DNA of 64,000 nt. Origin: an uncultured SAR116 cluster alpha proteobacterium. GTDB taxonomy: Bacteria > Pseudomonadota > Alphaproteobacteria > Puniceispirillales > GCA-002684695. The stretch's first letter is position 1, and every line of letters begins with the position of its first letter. The notes below the pieces were generated by a model. The model did no database searches. It was not told the origin of the DNA and saw only the letters and a list, made by a program, of their open reading frames with translations. The stretch is taken from positions 1 to 64,000 of the forward strand of contig CACAIE010000006.1 of assembly GCA_902532475.1 (NCBI GenBank). The letters are read 5' to 3'. Position numbers and translations under genes: made by a program. Below, piece after piece: positions 8,118 to 17,126 of the stretch.

Positions 8118-10142
8118 TTATAAGTCTTTGGGATTTGTATTGATGATATTGTTCACACCTAACTCAATTCCTGCTTTATATCCACTGTAAATTGAAGTTG
8201 CTATCATTCCAGGTGCAACACAATCACCTACTTTGTTTATTGATTTTATGTTGTTATTTTTAAGATTTTTGGCATTAAGCAGTTCATCATAAAGAAAATC
8301 AATTGGCTCTCTTCTTGTAATAGGGATAACCCAGTCAGCTTGAATACTTTTTACTTTACCAGTGAAAACACACTTAATGTTAAGGCTTTTATGGTTTATT
8401 TCTGAAATCAAATTATTGGTTATCAGTTCAACACCTCTGTTAATCAATTCAGCATTTGAACGATATATTTCTTCAGTAAATGAACCCCATTGCCCCACCC
8501 TACCTGCTGGAGTGATTAGACAAACTTTATAACCTATTTGTGACAAAAGATTTGATAAAACTGAACCTAAGTAATAATGATCATCGTCATAAACCACAAC
8601 TTTACCTTTTGGTAACTTATTGTTTTTAAGAACAAAATCTGGGTTTATAACTTTTGAATTTTTATCAACTATTATTCGGGAGTTAAGGTTTTTACCAATG
8701 CCATCTGTAGTCCATTTTGCTCCTGTTGCAATCATGACATGATCTGGATTTACCTCAAAAATATCATCGACTTGCATATTACTTTGCAAAAATACTTCTA
8801 TATTTTTAATTTTATTTATTTGGGATAATCTCCAGTCTTTAACTCGGGACCATTCTGATAATCCAGGTAACTTGCACTCTAAGTTAATCCTTCCCCCAAG
8901 TTTATCTTCTTTTTCAGCGAGTAATACATTAAAGTTTCTTTCACCAAGAACTCTAGTTGTCTCTAAACCTGCAGGTCCTCCACCAATTACAAGGACAGTT
9001 TCTTTTCTGTTTTGTTTTTTTATTTTTTCAGGGTGCCATCCTTTTCTCCATTCCTCTCCGATAGTTGGGTTTTGAGTACAACGAATAGGAACCCCTATTG
9101 AATTATGTGCGTAACAAATATTACATCCAATGCATTCACGGATATCTTCATAACGTCCATCACGAATTTTATTTGGCAAAAATGGATCAGAAATAGAAGG
9201 CCTCGCAGCTCCTACTAAATCTTGGATATTCTTTTTTATTACATTTGCCATAGTATCTGGAGAGGTAAATCTTCCAACAGCGACTATAGGTTTACTAGTT
9301 ATTTGTTTTGCTTTTGCAATATTTTTCTGCAGTGAGCCTTCCTTAACAAATCTTGAAGCGCCCATTTCAATTTCGTAATCGGGAACTGTTAAGTCCCAAA
9401 AATCAGGGCTTTCACTGAGGATAGAAAAAGCATCATATGTTTCTGGATCATTTATATCTACAGAAAAACGAACAGCTACAGCACATTTATCTTTAACAGC
9501 TTCTTTAGTTGTATTTACAAGTTCTTGAATTATTCTGACTCTGTTTTCTAGAGATCCTCCATATTCATCAGACCTGTTATTCGTTTTTGAATTAAGAAAC
9601 TCAGAGATTAAATACCCGTGAGTTGCGTATACATATACAATATCAAACTCAGCCTCTACAGCTCTCAAAGCTGCTGCTTTTTGCCAATCAATAATATCTT
9701 TAATATCGGATTTATCTATTTTCCTACTTTGGATAGGATGGTAAACATCAATGTTTGTAATAGGTCTACTCATTAGTCCGATTGGAGGAATTCGGCTGTC
9801 AAGATTGCCTACAAAATTTCCTCCCAACCATAATTCTACACCTGCCAAGGCATTATGTTCATGGATTTTATTTGTAGTCAGTAAATGAGATTTTATATCA
9901 TCTTTATTCCATAATCTTGCATATGGATATGGGGCGTCATCTGAAGAAGGGTGAACAGAGCAGTATTCAGTGCAAACTACACCCCACCCTCCTTCAGCTT
10001 TAATTCCTCTCATGGAAGCGAGTGTTTTTGGTCTCGCCCATCCCATACCTGAACAATGTGGAACTTGATAAAAACGATTTTTTGATTTCACGGGGCCCAA
10101 TTTAATTGGATCAAAAAGTATATTATGATTTTTATCTCTCAT
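8118..10142 (-). CDS. TMADH/DgcA-like FMN, 4Fe-4S, FAD-domain amine demethylase
   Basis: A 674-residue flavoprotein with an N-terminal old-yellow-enzyme TIM barrel and an Fe-S motif, CIGCNIC...CTQNP. The C-terminal FAD/NAD-type domain has VLVIGGGPAGLETTRVL. It aligns from memory with trimethylamine dehydrogenase and the residue numbering holds: Cys30 (the covalent FMN site) in VPHC, Tyr60 in TEYCS, and the tyrosine and histidine of the active site in YVYATHGY. However, the residue four after the third Fe-S cysteine is Asn where TMADH has Trp355. The loop carrying TMADH Trp264 and Asp267 is about three residues shorter and lacks Trp. The trimethylammonium cage is therefore incomplete, and a different secondary or tertiary amine (dimethylglycine, sarcosine, N-methylproline type) is likelier. 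Its start overlaps the 81-residue gene by 4 bp. Confidence 0.85.
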   Translation of the reverse strand: MRDKNHNILFDPIKLGPVKSKNRFYQVPHCSGMGWARPKTLASMRGIKAEGGWGVVCTEYCSVHPSSDDAPYPYARLWNKDDIKSHLLTTNKIHEHNALAGVELWLGGNFVGNLDSRIPPIGLMSRPITNIDVYHPIQSRKIDKSDIKDIIDWQKAAALRAVEAEFDIVYVYATHGYLISEFLNSKTNNRSDEYGGSLENRVRIIQELVNTTKEAVKDKCAVAVRFSVDINDPETYDAFSILSESPDFWDLTVPDYEIEMGASRFVKEGSLQKNIAKAKQITSKPIVAVGRFTSPDTMANVIKKNIQDLVGAARPSISDPFLPNKIRDGRYEDIRECIGCNICYAHNSIGVPIRCTQNPTIGEEWRKGWHPEKIKKQNRKETVLVIGGGPAGLETTRVLGERNFNVLLAEKEDKLGGRINLECKLPGLSEWSRVKDWRLSQINKIKNIEVFLQSNMQVDDIFEVNPDHVMIATGAKWTTDGIGKNLNSRIIVDKNSKVINPDFVLKNNKLPKGKVVVYDDDHYYLGSVLSNLLSQIGYKVCLITPAGRVGQWGSFTEEIYRSNAELINRGVELITNNLISEINHKSLNIKCVFTGKVKSIQADWVIPITRREPIDFLYDELLNAKNLKNNNIKSINKVGDCVAPGMIATSIYSGYKAGIELGVNNIINTNPKDL

Positions 10143-10384
10143 AAATTAACTTTCCTGATTTCAGTTTTGCTGTTCTTTTCAATTTCAACAGGATTATAGT
10201 GATCAAATTTGCAACATATCCTATAAATTTCGAGTGTTTTTTCAGAAATAAATCCCCTGTTAAAAAAGTACATAGCTGCACCATAACGGGTATAACCTGA
10301 TTTTGTAATATTAATAGGGGTGTTTAAAAATTCATATTGAGTAAAATCCTCTTCGGTTTTCAGTAAGGTTTTTTTAAGAGTCAT
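10139..10384 (-). CDS. Small protein of unknown function between GcvT-like and TMADH-like genes
   Basis: An 81-residue protein with no signal peptide or membrane helix. Its stop overlaps the downstream TMADH-like start by 4 bp, and its own start overlaps the GcvT-like stop by 4 bp, so all three are translationally coupled. Visible features are an adjacent cysteine pair (YRICCKFDHYNP), an aromatic run GYTRYGAAMYFFNRGF and a charged C-terminus. I do not recognise a family. The coupling suggests a subunit or assembly factor for one of the two enzymes; that is inference. Confidence 0.7.
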   Translation of the reverse strand: MTLKKTLLKTEEDFTQYEFLNTPINITKSGYTRYGAAMYFFNRGFISEKTLEIYRICCKFDHYNPVEIEKNSKTEIRKVNL

Positions 10385-11592
10385 TTTCTTAATGGAGGAG
10401 TAAGATTGCGTCTGCTTAGTTTGACAAAAGGTGCTTTAACAATAAAGGCTTTCTTCATCATTTTAAAATACTCTAATTCTCTTAAAACGTAAATTTCAAC
10501 CCATAAATTTGATTTAATTTTTTGCCCATATGGAAGCTTAAGGGTTGCTAGTGCAATACTTTTCTTTGCAGTTGGTGACCATGTTGCTGCTGTAATTATG
10601 CCCACTTCCAAATCTTTGTTATGATAAATTATTGCACCATCGGCTGGTTCTTTCCCATCTATTTCTAGGGCAACAAAGATAAATTTATTTTCATTATTTT
10701 CTCGAGCTTTTTGAATTGCAGCTTTGCCATTAAAGTACTGTTTTGTCATGTCAACCATCCATGACATTCCAATCTCATCGGGTTTTTTTGCTCTATTATT
10801 TCTCACCGCATGTTCACTAGTAATGAAATCAGAATTAGCTATTATAAACCCCGTTTCAATTCTAGCAATGTTCAAAGCATTAAATCCTATAGCTCTAATT
10901 CCTAAATCTTCACCAGCTTTCCAAAGATTATTCCAGACTGCAGTTGATAGTTTGTTAGGTAAAAAGATTTCATATCCCAGATCGCCAGTAAAACCAGTTC
11001 TAGAAATTAAAATATCATCAGTGACCTTAATCATTTCAAAGGGTTTTAGTTGATCAATAGATTGATACCCTGCATTAATTAAAACTGCAGCTGAAGTTGG
11101 TCCTTGAATAGAAAGACCTGCAATTAAATTTGTTTCTTCTAAAATTTCAACATTAAATCCTGATGAAGTATCGATAAACCAGGGTAAATGTCTTTCCTGA
11201 CAGCAAAGCCTAAAACTAGTATTATTAAATTTAAACAGCGTTCCATCATCCAAAACATTACCCTCGTCGTCACACCATATTGTATATTGAACGGTGTTAT
11301 TTTTTTGCTGGCCAACATTCCTTATCGTAAGCTTGTTTAAGAAGTCTTCTGTATCAGGTCCTGTTATTCTATATTTGATTAATGGCGAAATATCGAACAA
11401 GCTTGCTGTTGATCGAATAGCAAAATATTCAAGCTCTTGATCTTGAACTATACTAGCTGCTTTATATCCTGACCAATCATACCAATACCCTTGTGTCATC
11501 TCTTTAGAAAACATTTCGTAAAAAGGAGTTTTTAAAAGGGGTTGTTTAAAATTGTTTTTATTTTCTTTAAAGTTATTCTTCATAAGCTTCAT
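10381..11592 (-). CDS. GcvT-like aminomethyltransferase family protein
   Basis: A 403-residue protein of the glycine-cleavage T-protein/DmdA family, which binds tetrahydrofolate. Visible blocks are YFAIRSTASLFDISPL, ITGPDTEDFLNKL, the SIQGPTSAAVL strand, ISRTGFTGDLGYEIF (the family's G-x-x-GYE folate-site region) and IGFNALNIARIETGF. The C-terminal beta barrel includes VGIITAATWSPTAKKSIALA. Relatives move a one-carbon unit from an amine or sulfonium compound to tetrahydrofolate. Next to a TMADH-like demethylase, the simplest role is capture of the released methyl or methylene group as methyl- or methylene-THF. It is 3 bp downstream of a CrtI-like gene and overlaps the 81-residue gene by 4 bp. 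Confidence 0.88.
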   Translation of the reverse strand: MKLMKNNFKENKNNFKQPLLKTPFYEMFSKEMTQGYWYDWSGYKAASIVQDQELEYFAIRSTASLFDISPLIKYRITGPDTEDFLNKLTIRNVGQQKNNTVQYTIWCDDEGNVLDDGTLFKFNNTSFRLCCQERHLPWFIDTSSGFNVEILEETNLIAGLSIQGPTSAAVLINAGYQSIDQLKPFEMIKVTDDILISRTGFTGDLGYEIFLPNKLSTAVWNNLWKAGEDLGIRAIGFNALNIARIETGFIIANSDFITSEHAVRNNRAKKPDEIGMSWMVDMTKQYFNGKAAIQKARENNENKFIFVALEIDGKEPADGAIIYHNKDLEVGIITAATWSPTAKKSIALATLKLPYGQKIKSNLWVEIYVLRELEYFKMMKKAFIVKAPFVKLSRRNLTPPLRK

Positions 11593-11595
11593 TGA

Positions 11596-13161
11596 TTAAT
11601 TGTTTATATCCTTAATAATCTGTTTTGCAGCATTAATCCCTGAGTTTCCGTTTATGCCACCTCCAGGATGTGTTCCAGAACCGCAGATATATAACCCAGA
11701 TAATGGAGTTTTGTAATTTGAGCATTTAAAAACTGGTCGTAATGAGTACATCCTGTCAATTTGAAGTTCACTATGGTGCCAATGACCTCCAGGAACATTG
11801 AAGGAATTTTCAATATCTTGGGGTGATAAGAATTGAGATGCTAAAATTGACTTTTTTATTCCAGGTGAGAAAGACTCTAACCTTGATAAAACATCATTTT
11901 GCAACTTTTCTCTAGATTTTTCCCAACCATTTTTTAAATTATAGGGTGTGTTTTGAATTATAATTGATGCTATTGCCGCACCATTTGGCGCAAGTGACTG
12001 ATCAAAACGATTTGGAAATACTAATTCAAAGTTTGGATCAGTTGGAAGTTCTTGGTACTTTGAAGGGTTAAAGTTTTTTTCTACATGTTCAATAGAGGGA
12101 GCATAGACTATTCTGGATGACAGTTGATTTTCATCAAGGCCTTCAAAAACAGGTATCCTATCAAGTGCTAGATTTAGTTTTGAAACATTTCCATGGTAAC
12201 GGAGAGATTTTAACTCTCTAATAAAGCCAGTATCTAATCTTTTGGTGCCAATAAGCTCTAAAAATGTTAATATAGGGCTAACTGAAGAAAGCACAATTCT
12301 TGATTTATATTCATTTCCTTCCTTAGTTATAACGCCATCTATTTTTCCATCTTTAATAATAAAATTTTTTACTGTTTGACTGAATAAAGTTGTTACACCA
12401 GAACTTTCAACAGATGCATAAAAGGATTTTATTAATTGTTCCATGCCACCAACAGGGAAAATTTGTACACCTTGTTGACCGTTAAATTCACCTGAAAATC
12501 TGTATAATAATCCCATTAAAGATGTTGGAGATCTAGGGCCAAGACGAATTCCCAAAGTTGAATCAAAAGAGACTATTCCCGATAAAAGATCACTTTCAAT
12601 TTCCTCTTCTAGAACGTCAGCAACACACATTAATATCATTCTGAAAAATTCTTGAAACTCCTCTTTCCCTTGAAGCCGTAAATCCAAGCCTGCTTTAATA
12701 AATTTTAACTTTCCAAGAAATGAAATGTTTTCTTGATTGATAGGGGTATTACTAATAAATCGTTTTAATAAATTAGCTTGATTAAATAATCGCTTTCTAA
12801 GTTTCAGCCAACTATGATTATCCTCTGAATTGATACCTTCAACATTAGAGCCATATTCCCCATTTAAAAATACATGATTATGATTTTGATCAATCGAAAT
12901 AGAAGGAATGATTTTATTTTTTATTTCTAGCCCATGATCAAATAAATCTAATTCTTTTATAACCTTAGAGCTCAAATGATTGATTAAATGAGGAAGAGTG
13001 GCAGTATTATACCCTTTAAAAATTTCATTTGAAACAGCCATTCCACCGGGTTTGGAAGAAGACTCTAATAAAAGAACTTTTCTGCCACTTTTAGAAAGTT
13101 TTACCGCTGCAGCCATTCCATTATGACCTGCACCAACAATAATTACATCATATGACTTCAT
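11596..13161 (-). CDS. NAD(P)/FAD-dependent oxidoreductase, CrtI/PYROXD2-like (second of a pair)
   Basis: About 521 residues. The N-terminal FAD dinucleotide fold is DVIIVGAGHNGMAAAVKL with the acidic end LLLESSSKPGGMA. The C-terminal family signature SGLYICGSGTHPGGG completes the flavin site. It belongs to the phytoene-desaturase-like group (COG1233), but its neighbours are amine-catabolic genes and no carotenoid genes are present. ATG at 13161 places the FAD motif at the usual distance; another in-frame ATG at 13176 would add five residues. Either way it overlaps the upstream paralogue by 14-29 bp. The substrate is unknown. Confidence 0.88.
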   Translation of the reverse strand: MKSYDVIIVGAGHNGMAAAVKLSKSGRKVLLLESSSKPGGMAVSNEIFKGYNTATLPHLINHLSSKVIKELDLFDHGLEIKNKIIPSISIDQNHNHVFLNGEYGSNVEGINSEDNHSWLKLRKRLFNQANLLKRFISNTPINQENISFLGKLKFIKAGLDLRLQGKEEFQEFFRMILMCVADVLEEEIESDLLSGIVSFDSTLGIRLGPRSPTSLMGLLYRFSGEFNGQQGVQIFPVGGMEQLIKSFYASVESSGVTTLFSQTVKNFIIKDGKIDGVITKEGNEYKSRIVLSSVSPILTFLELIGTKRLDTGFIRELKSLRYHGNVSKLNLALDRIPVFEGLDENQLSSRIVYAPSIEHVEKNFNPSKYQELPTDPNFELVFPNRFDQSLAPNGAAIASIIIQNTPYNLKNGWEKSREKLQNDVLSRLESFSPGIKKSILASQFLSPQDIENSFNVPGGHWHHSELQIDRMYSLRPVFKCSNYKTPLSGLYICGSGTHPGGGINGNSGINAAKQIIKDINN

Positions 13162-14770
13162 AGGCACTTCTTGCATGTTTGGTTGGCTTCTTGAGGTCTC
13201 TTAAGATTTCTATAGCTGCGTTTCTTCCGGGAGCCCCCATTACTCCACCACCTGGGTGAGTTGAAGAACCACAAATATATAATCCGCTTACAGGGCTTCT
13301 GTATTGAGCATATCCTGGGATAGGTCGATTAAAAAGAAGCTGGTCAAAAGTAAGTTCACCTTGAAAGATATTACCTTCAGTTAATCCTACTTCATTTTCT
13401 AATTCTTTTGGTGTTCGGATTTCCATGTGTATAATCTTTTCTCTGAAACTAGGAGAATATTCTTCTATTTGTTTAACAACAGTTTCACCAAACGCCTCTT
13501 TGTTAGCTTCAGTCCAATCATTTCCATAAACTTTTGGAGGGCAATATTGAACAAAGCAGCTCATAAAATGCTTTCCAGGAGGTGCCATTGTAGGGTCAGT
13601 GGTAGTGGGTATCATCATATCAAGAAAAGGGTCTTTGGACCAGGTTCCGTTTTTCCAATCATCGTATGCTCTTTCCATTCTCTCTATGCTATCTGTAAAG
13701 TGGATATCACCCTTTAGGCAAGGATCACCTTTTGGTACCGCTGGAAATTCTGGCATACTATCGAGACCAATATTAACTTTTCCTGAGGAACCCCGTATTT
13801 TAAAATTTTTAACTTTATTTATAAACTTTTTTGGTAGATTTTTTTCATTAACTAATTTTAGAAAGGTTCTTTTGACATCTGCATTTGAAATTATCGTGGA
13901 TGAATAATATTCATTACCGTTTTTAAGGGCAACACCTTTAGCAGAATTATTGTTAACTAATACGTTTGTGACCTCAGACTCAGTTATAATTGTGCCTCCA
14001 AGAGATTTAAAAGAGGATGATAGAGCTTGTGTTATTGCTCCCATTCCTCCTCTTGCATATCCCCATGAACCAATTGAACCATCTACTTCACCCATATAAT
14101 GATGAAGTAGAACATAGGCTGTTCCTGGCGACATTGGTCCTAGTGCAGTGCCAATTATACCTGAGACTGCTAACGATGCTTTTATCACATCATTTTCAAA
14201 GTATTCGTCTAAATAATCTGAAATTGACATGGTCCAAAATCTAATTGTTTCTGCCATTTGATTTGGTGTAAGTTCATTAAACTTTTTAATTAAATAAAAA
14301 ATCTCAGAAATATCTTTTAACTTAAAGCTAGCTGGGTCAGGTGCAGTCCTCATTAATAGTGGTTGAATAAACCGACATTGCCTAGTTACATCTCTAGAAT
14401 ACCTTTCGTAAGCCTCACTGTCTTTGTTGCTAAACCTTGCCATTTCACGCCTTTTTGAATGGTAGTTTCTATAAGATGCTAAGTAGTCTCCATTTTTGGT
14501 GAAAACAGTGCCTCCTTCAATGCCTATGATTTGAAGTCCATGCTTAGGAAGTTCTAAATCACGCATAATTTCTGGTCTGAACAAACTGCAGACATATGAA
14601 CAATTTGAATATAGAATGTTTGGAGTAAGTTCTCTACTTACTGCTGCTCCACCAATCCAATCATTTTTTTCTAACACTAAAACGTTTAGGCCAGCTTTTT
14701 GTAAGTAGCATGCACTCACAAGACCATTGTGGCCGGCACCGATAATAATAGCGTCAAATTTTTGAGTCAT
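13148..14770 (-). CDS. NAD(P)/FAD-dependent oxidoreductase, CrtI/PYROXD2-like (first of a pair)
   Basis: A 540-residue flavoprotein with FDAIIIGAGHNGLVSACYL at the start, EKNDWIGGAAVSREL after it, and the closing SGLYICGSSTHPGGGVMGAPGRNAA motif. It is a paralogue of the next gene; both have conserved GALGPMSPGTAY or RLGPRSPTSLMG blocks in the middle domain. Being the first gene of the five-gene run down to 8118, it carries the promoter side. That promoter region is shared with the divergent solute-binding protein gene. It may oxidise an amine or a ring intermediate of the compound imported by that transporter. The start ATG is unambiguous. Confidence 0.88.
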   Translation of the reverse strand: MTQKFDAIIIGAGHNGLVSACYLQKAGLNVLVLEKNDWIGGAAVSRELTPNILYSNCSYVCSLFRPEIMRDLELPKHGLQIIGIEGGTVFTKNGDYLASYRNYHSKRREMARFSNKDSEAYERYSRDVTRQCRFIQPLLMRTAPDPASFKLKDISEIFYLIKKFNELTPNQMAETIRFWTMSISDYLDEYFENDVIKASLAVSGIIGTALGPMSPGTAYVLLHHYMGEVDGSIGSWGYARGGMGAITQALSSSFKSLGGTIITESEVTNVLVNNNSAKGVALKNGNEYYSSTIISNADVKRTFLKLVNEKNLPKKFINKVKNFKIRGSSGKVNIGLDSMPEFPAVPKGDPCLKGDIHFTDSIERMERAYDDWKNGTWSKDPFLDMMIPTTTDPTMAPPGKHFMSCFVQYCPPKVYGNDWTEANKEAFGETVVKQIEEYSPSFREKIIHMEIRTPKELENEVGLTEGNIFQGELTFDQLLFNRPIPGYAQYRSPVSGLYICGSSTHPGGGVMGAPGRNAAIEILRDLKKPTKHARSAYEVI

Positions 14771-14807
14771 AATCTTATTTTATTACTAATTTATATAATT
14801 TTAAAGA

Positions 14808-14848
14808 ACTTGATAATATGAATTTTATTAAGAAACACTTGATAATAT
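14808..14848. promoter_or_regulatory. Direct repeat ACTTGATAATAT in the divergent catabolic promoter region
   Basis: Two identical 12-mers ACTTGATAATAT start at 14808 and 14837, exactly 29 bp apart. They lie between the divergent FAD-oxidoreductase operon and the solute-binding protein gene. They could be paired operator sites or part of duplicated promoter elements, since TTGATA resembles a -35 box. No regulator gene for this island is in the window. Confidence 0.4.
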
Positions 14849-14903
14849 TTTGTATATCGTGAAAGATCTAATAATTAAAGTTTTAATTGAGAGGAAAATA
14901 ATA

Positions 14904-15965
14904 ATGAAACTAATAAAGAATTTATTAATTGGTCCTTTTGTGGGACTAGCTTTTTTGATTAGTTTTTCTCTAAGTTCTAACGCAGCTGATAGTGAATTAG
15001 TTGTTTTTGACTGGGGAGGATACGAAGACCCGGGTTTCTTTCAAGCCTATGTTGAAAAATATGGCGATAGCCCAACATATTCCTTCTTTTCTGATGAAGA
15101 GGAAGCATTTCAAAAAGTACGTGCAGGCTTTCGCGCCGATTTGGGACATCCTTGCTCGCAATCAGTTGTTAAATGGAGAAATGCTGGCATCATAGTACCT
15201 ATCGATACTTCTCGCCTTAAAAATTGGGACAAGGTAATGCCTAATTTTGCAAATATGGAAGGTTGGAATGTTGATGGAAAACAATGGGCTGTTCCAATTG
15301 ATTGGGGTGCAACTGCCTTGACTTATAATACTGAAGAAGTAAGTGCCGATGAGGCTTCTTCTCTTTATGTTTTCGCAGATCCAAAATTTCAAGGCCGTGT
15401 ATCATTAGTAGATAATGTTGATGATGCTTACGCTTTAGGTTTTCTAGCTGCCGGTATAAGAGATTGGAATAAATCAACAGATGCAGACTTTAAAAAAGCT
15501 TCCGCTTTTTTACGGGAAGTACATAAAAATGTTCGAACTTATCATGCAGACGGTGCAGAAGGTGCTGAGCTAATGAAAACCGGTGAAATCTTACTAGAAT
15601 GGACCTGGAATGAAGTTGCAGCAACTTTAGGCTGGGACGGACTTCCTGTTGCAATGAACCGAGATACTAAAGAAGGATCTTCAACTTGGGTTTGTGGATA
15701 CACTATGATGAAAGATGCTCCTGGTTCAGAACAGAAGGCTTATGATTTTCTTGATGCATGGCTGGATGACTCATCCGCTGAATACATTCTTACAGAGTGG
15801 GGTTATGGCCATTCAAATGGTAAAGTAATGGATGCAATTGGCGAGGAGAATGGGTTTGGATCTCTAGAAAGCTATGCTGCCAACACTTTATGGCAATCAC
15901 CTACTGATCCAGCATTGCGTGAAAAAATGATTAAAGAATGGGAACTAATTAAAAGTGGATTTTAA
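14904..15965 (+). CDS. Periplasmic solute-binding protein, PotD/PotF (polyamine/opine) type
   Basis: The ATG at 14904 is chosen because GAGGAAA lies just upstream and the following residues form a signal peptide (MKLIKNLLIGPF to SSNAAD). The longer frame from 14850 has no such site. The mature 330-residue protein has LVVFDWGGYEDPGFFQAYVEKYG at the start, then DWGATALTYNTEEV and GEILLEWTWNEVAATL, typical of cluster D periplasmic binding proteins for polyamines, opines and related cationic amines. It faces the PotA/B/C-type genes across a terminator hairpin, convergent to them. The acidic, tryptophan-rich segments fit a cationic methylated ligand; the actual ligand is unknown. Confidence 0.87.
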   Translation: MKLIKNLLIGPFVGLAFLISFSLSSNAADSELVVFDWGGYEDPGFFQAYVEKYGDSPTYSFFSDEEEAFQKVRAGFRADLGHPCSQSVVKWRNAGIIVPIDTSRLKNWDKVMPNFANMEGWNVDGKQWAVPIDWGATALTYNTEEVSADEASSLYVFADPKFQGRVSLVDNVDDAYALGFLAAGIRDWNKSTDADFKKASAFLREVHKNVRTYHADGAEGAELMKTGEILLEWTWNEVAATLGWDGLPVAMNRDTKEGSSTWVCGYTMMKDAPGSEQKAYDFLDAWLDDSSAEYILTEWGYGHSNGKVMDAIGEENGFGSLESYAANTLWQSPTDPALREKMIKEWELIKSGF

Positions 15966-15988
15966 TTAGTTTTCAAGTTACCTTTATC

Positions 15989-16020
15989 AATTCAGAGGCG
16001 ATTTTTATCGCCTCTGAATT
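15989..16020. terminator. Strong hairpin between convergent solute-binding protein and ABC ATPase genes
   Basis: A perfect 14-bp stem (AATTCAGAGGCGAT with ATCGCCTCTGAATT) around a TTTT loop. It lies between the plus-strand stop at 15965 and the minus-strand stop at 16020. It has no long T tract on either side, but its position suggests a bidirectional terminator or a 3'-end stabiliser. Confidence 0.65.
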
Positions 16021-17102
16021 TAATCCAAAAATCCAACTAGACTGTTGACATCCATTTTGAGTTTAACGGTTTCTCCAATTTTATAATCCATTTGACCAAA
16101 TGAATTCTGAGCTGAGACACTTAATGCTTTGGCGTTTGAGCCACATTCAATTTTGTAGTAGGTTGTTACGCCAAAATAAGAAATATCCGTTATTTTTCCA
16201 GAAATTAAACCTTTAGAGTCAGAATTCTTTGTAATAATTGAAATCATTTCTGGTCTAATACCGATAATGATTTTGTTATTTGATAACTTTCCAGAAACTT
16301 GGTTCTTTGGTATAAAAATGTCCCCCAAGATTTTACTTTTAACCTTAAGACCATCCTTTGTTTCTAAGGCTTTCTCATTTATAAAATTCATGTCACCAAT
16401 AAATGAAGCAACTCTTTGAGAGGCAGGTCTTTCATATAGCTTTCTTGGCGAGTCAACTTGTTCAACCTCTCCATCAAACATGACTGCCACTTTATCGCTC
16501 ATAGTAAGAGCTTCTTCCTGATCATGTGTCACTAAAATAAAAGTTATTCCTACCGCTCTTTGTAAATGTCGAAGTTCCAATTGCATTTGTTCACGGAGTT
16601 TTTTGTCCAAAGCAGATAAAGGTTCATCAAGCAACAGTACTTTTGGCTTAAGAATTAGAGCTCTAGCTAATGCAACACGTTGTTTTTGCCCTCCGGATAA
16701 TGCATTTGCTGATCTTTGGTTTAAGCCCGTCAAACCAACAAGTTCAAGAACCTGACTTATCATTTCATCTTTTTCAGCTTTTGAAAGATTTTTTTTACGT
16801 AAACCGTATGAAACATTTTGTTCTACATTAAGATGAGGGAAAATCGCATAATTCTGAAAAACCATATTTGTAGGCCTTAAGTTTGGTTCGACGCCGTCCA
16901 TAGATTTATTATCAATCAGGATTTTGCCAGAGTTTGGAATTTCAAATCCTGCAATCAGTCTTAATAGTGTTGTCTTCCCACAACCTGAAGGACCTAATAA
17001 CGAGAAAAACTTTCCTTGATCTATCTCTAATGAAACCCCTTTTACTGCGTTTACTTCTCCAAAGCTCTTACTAACATTTTGTACTTGCACTAAATTATTC
17101 AT
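16020..17102 (-). CDS. ABC transporter ATP-binding protein, PotA/PotG type
   Basis: A 360-residue ATPase with Walker A GPSGCGKTT, the Q-loop in MVFQNYAIFPHL, signature [16 protein letters not shown], Walker B VLLLDEPLSALD and the H-loop LVTHDQEEALT. The C-terminal 110 residues form a TOBE/OB regulatory domain (IIIGIRPEMISI), as in polyamine and iron importers. It is the last gene of the run Rieske oxygenase, permease, permease, ATPase. It energises import of the ligand bound by the convergent solute-binding protein. Confidence 0.92.
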   Translation of the reverse strand: MNNLVQVQNVSKSFGEVNAVKGVSLEIDQGKFFSLLGPSGCGKTTLLRLIAGFEIPNSGKILIDNKSMDGVEPNLRPTNMVFQNYAIFPHLNVEQNVSYGLRKKNLSKAEKDEMISQVLELVGLTGLNQRSANALSGGQKQRVALARALILKPKVLLLDEPLSALDKKLREQMQLELRHLQRAVGITFILVTHDQEEALTMSDKVAVMFDGEVEQVDSPRKLYERPASQRVASFIGDMNFINEKALETKDGLKVKSKILGDIFIPKNQVSGKLSNNKIIIGIRPEMISIITKNSDSKGLISGKITDISYFGVTTYYKIECGSNAKALSVSAQNSFGQMDYKIGETVKLKMDVNSLVGFLD

Positions 17103-17126
17103 TTTTATTTATCCCTATTGTTTCAT

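Noticed and set aside
8118-10142. Naming the flavoprotein trimethylamine dehydrogenase (tmd)
   Set aside because: The substrate-cage tryptophans are not conserved and the context suggests another N-methyl compound.
13427-13907. Two plus-strand frames of about 100 codons opposite the first CrtI-like gene
   Set aside because: They overlap each other in different frames and the confident flavoprotein gene; they are antisense shadows.
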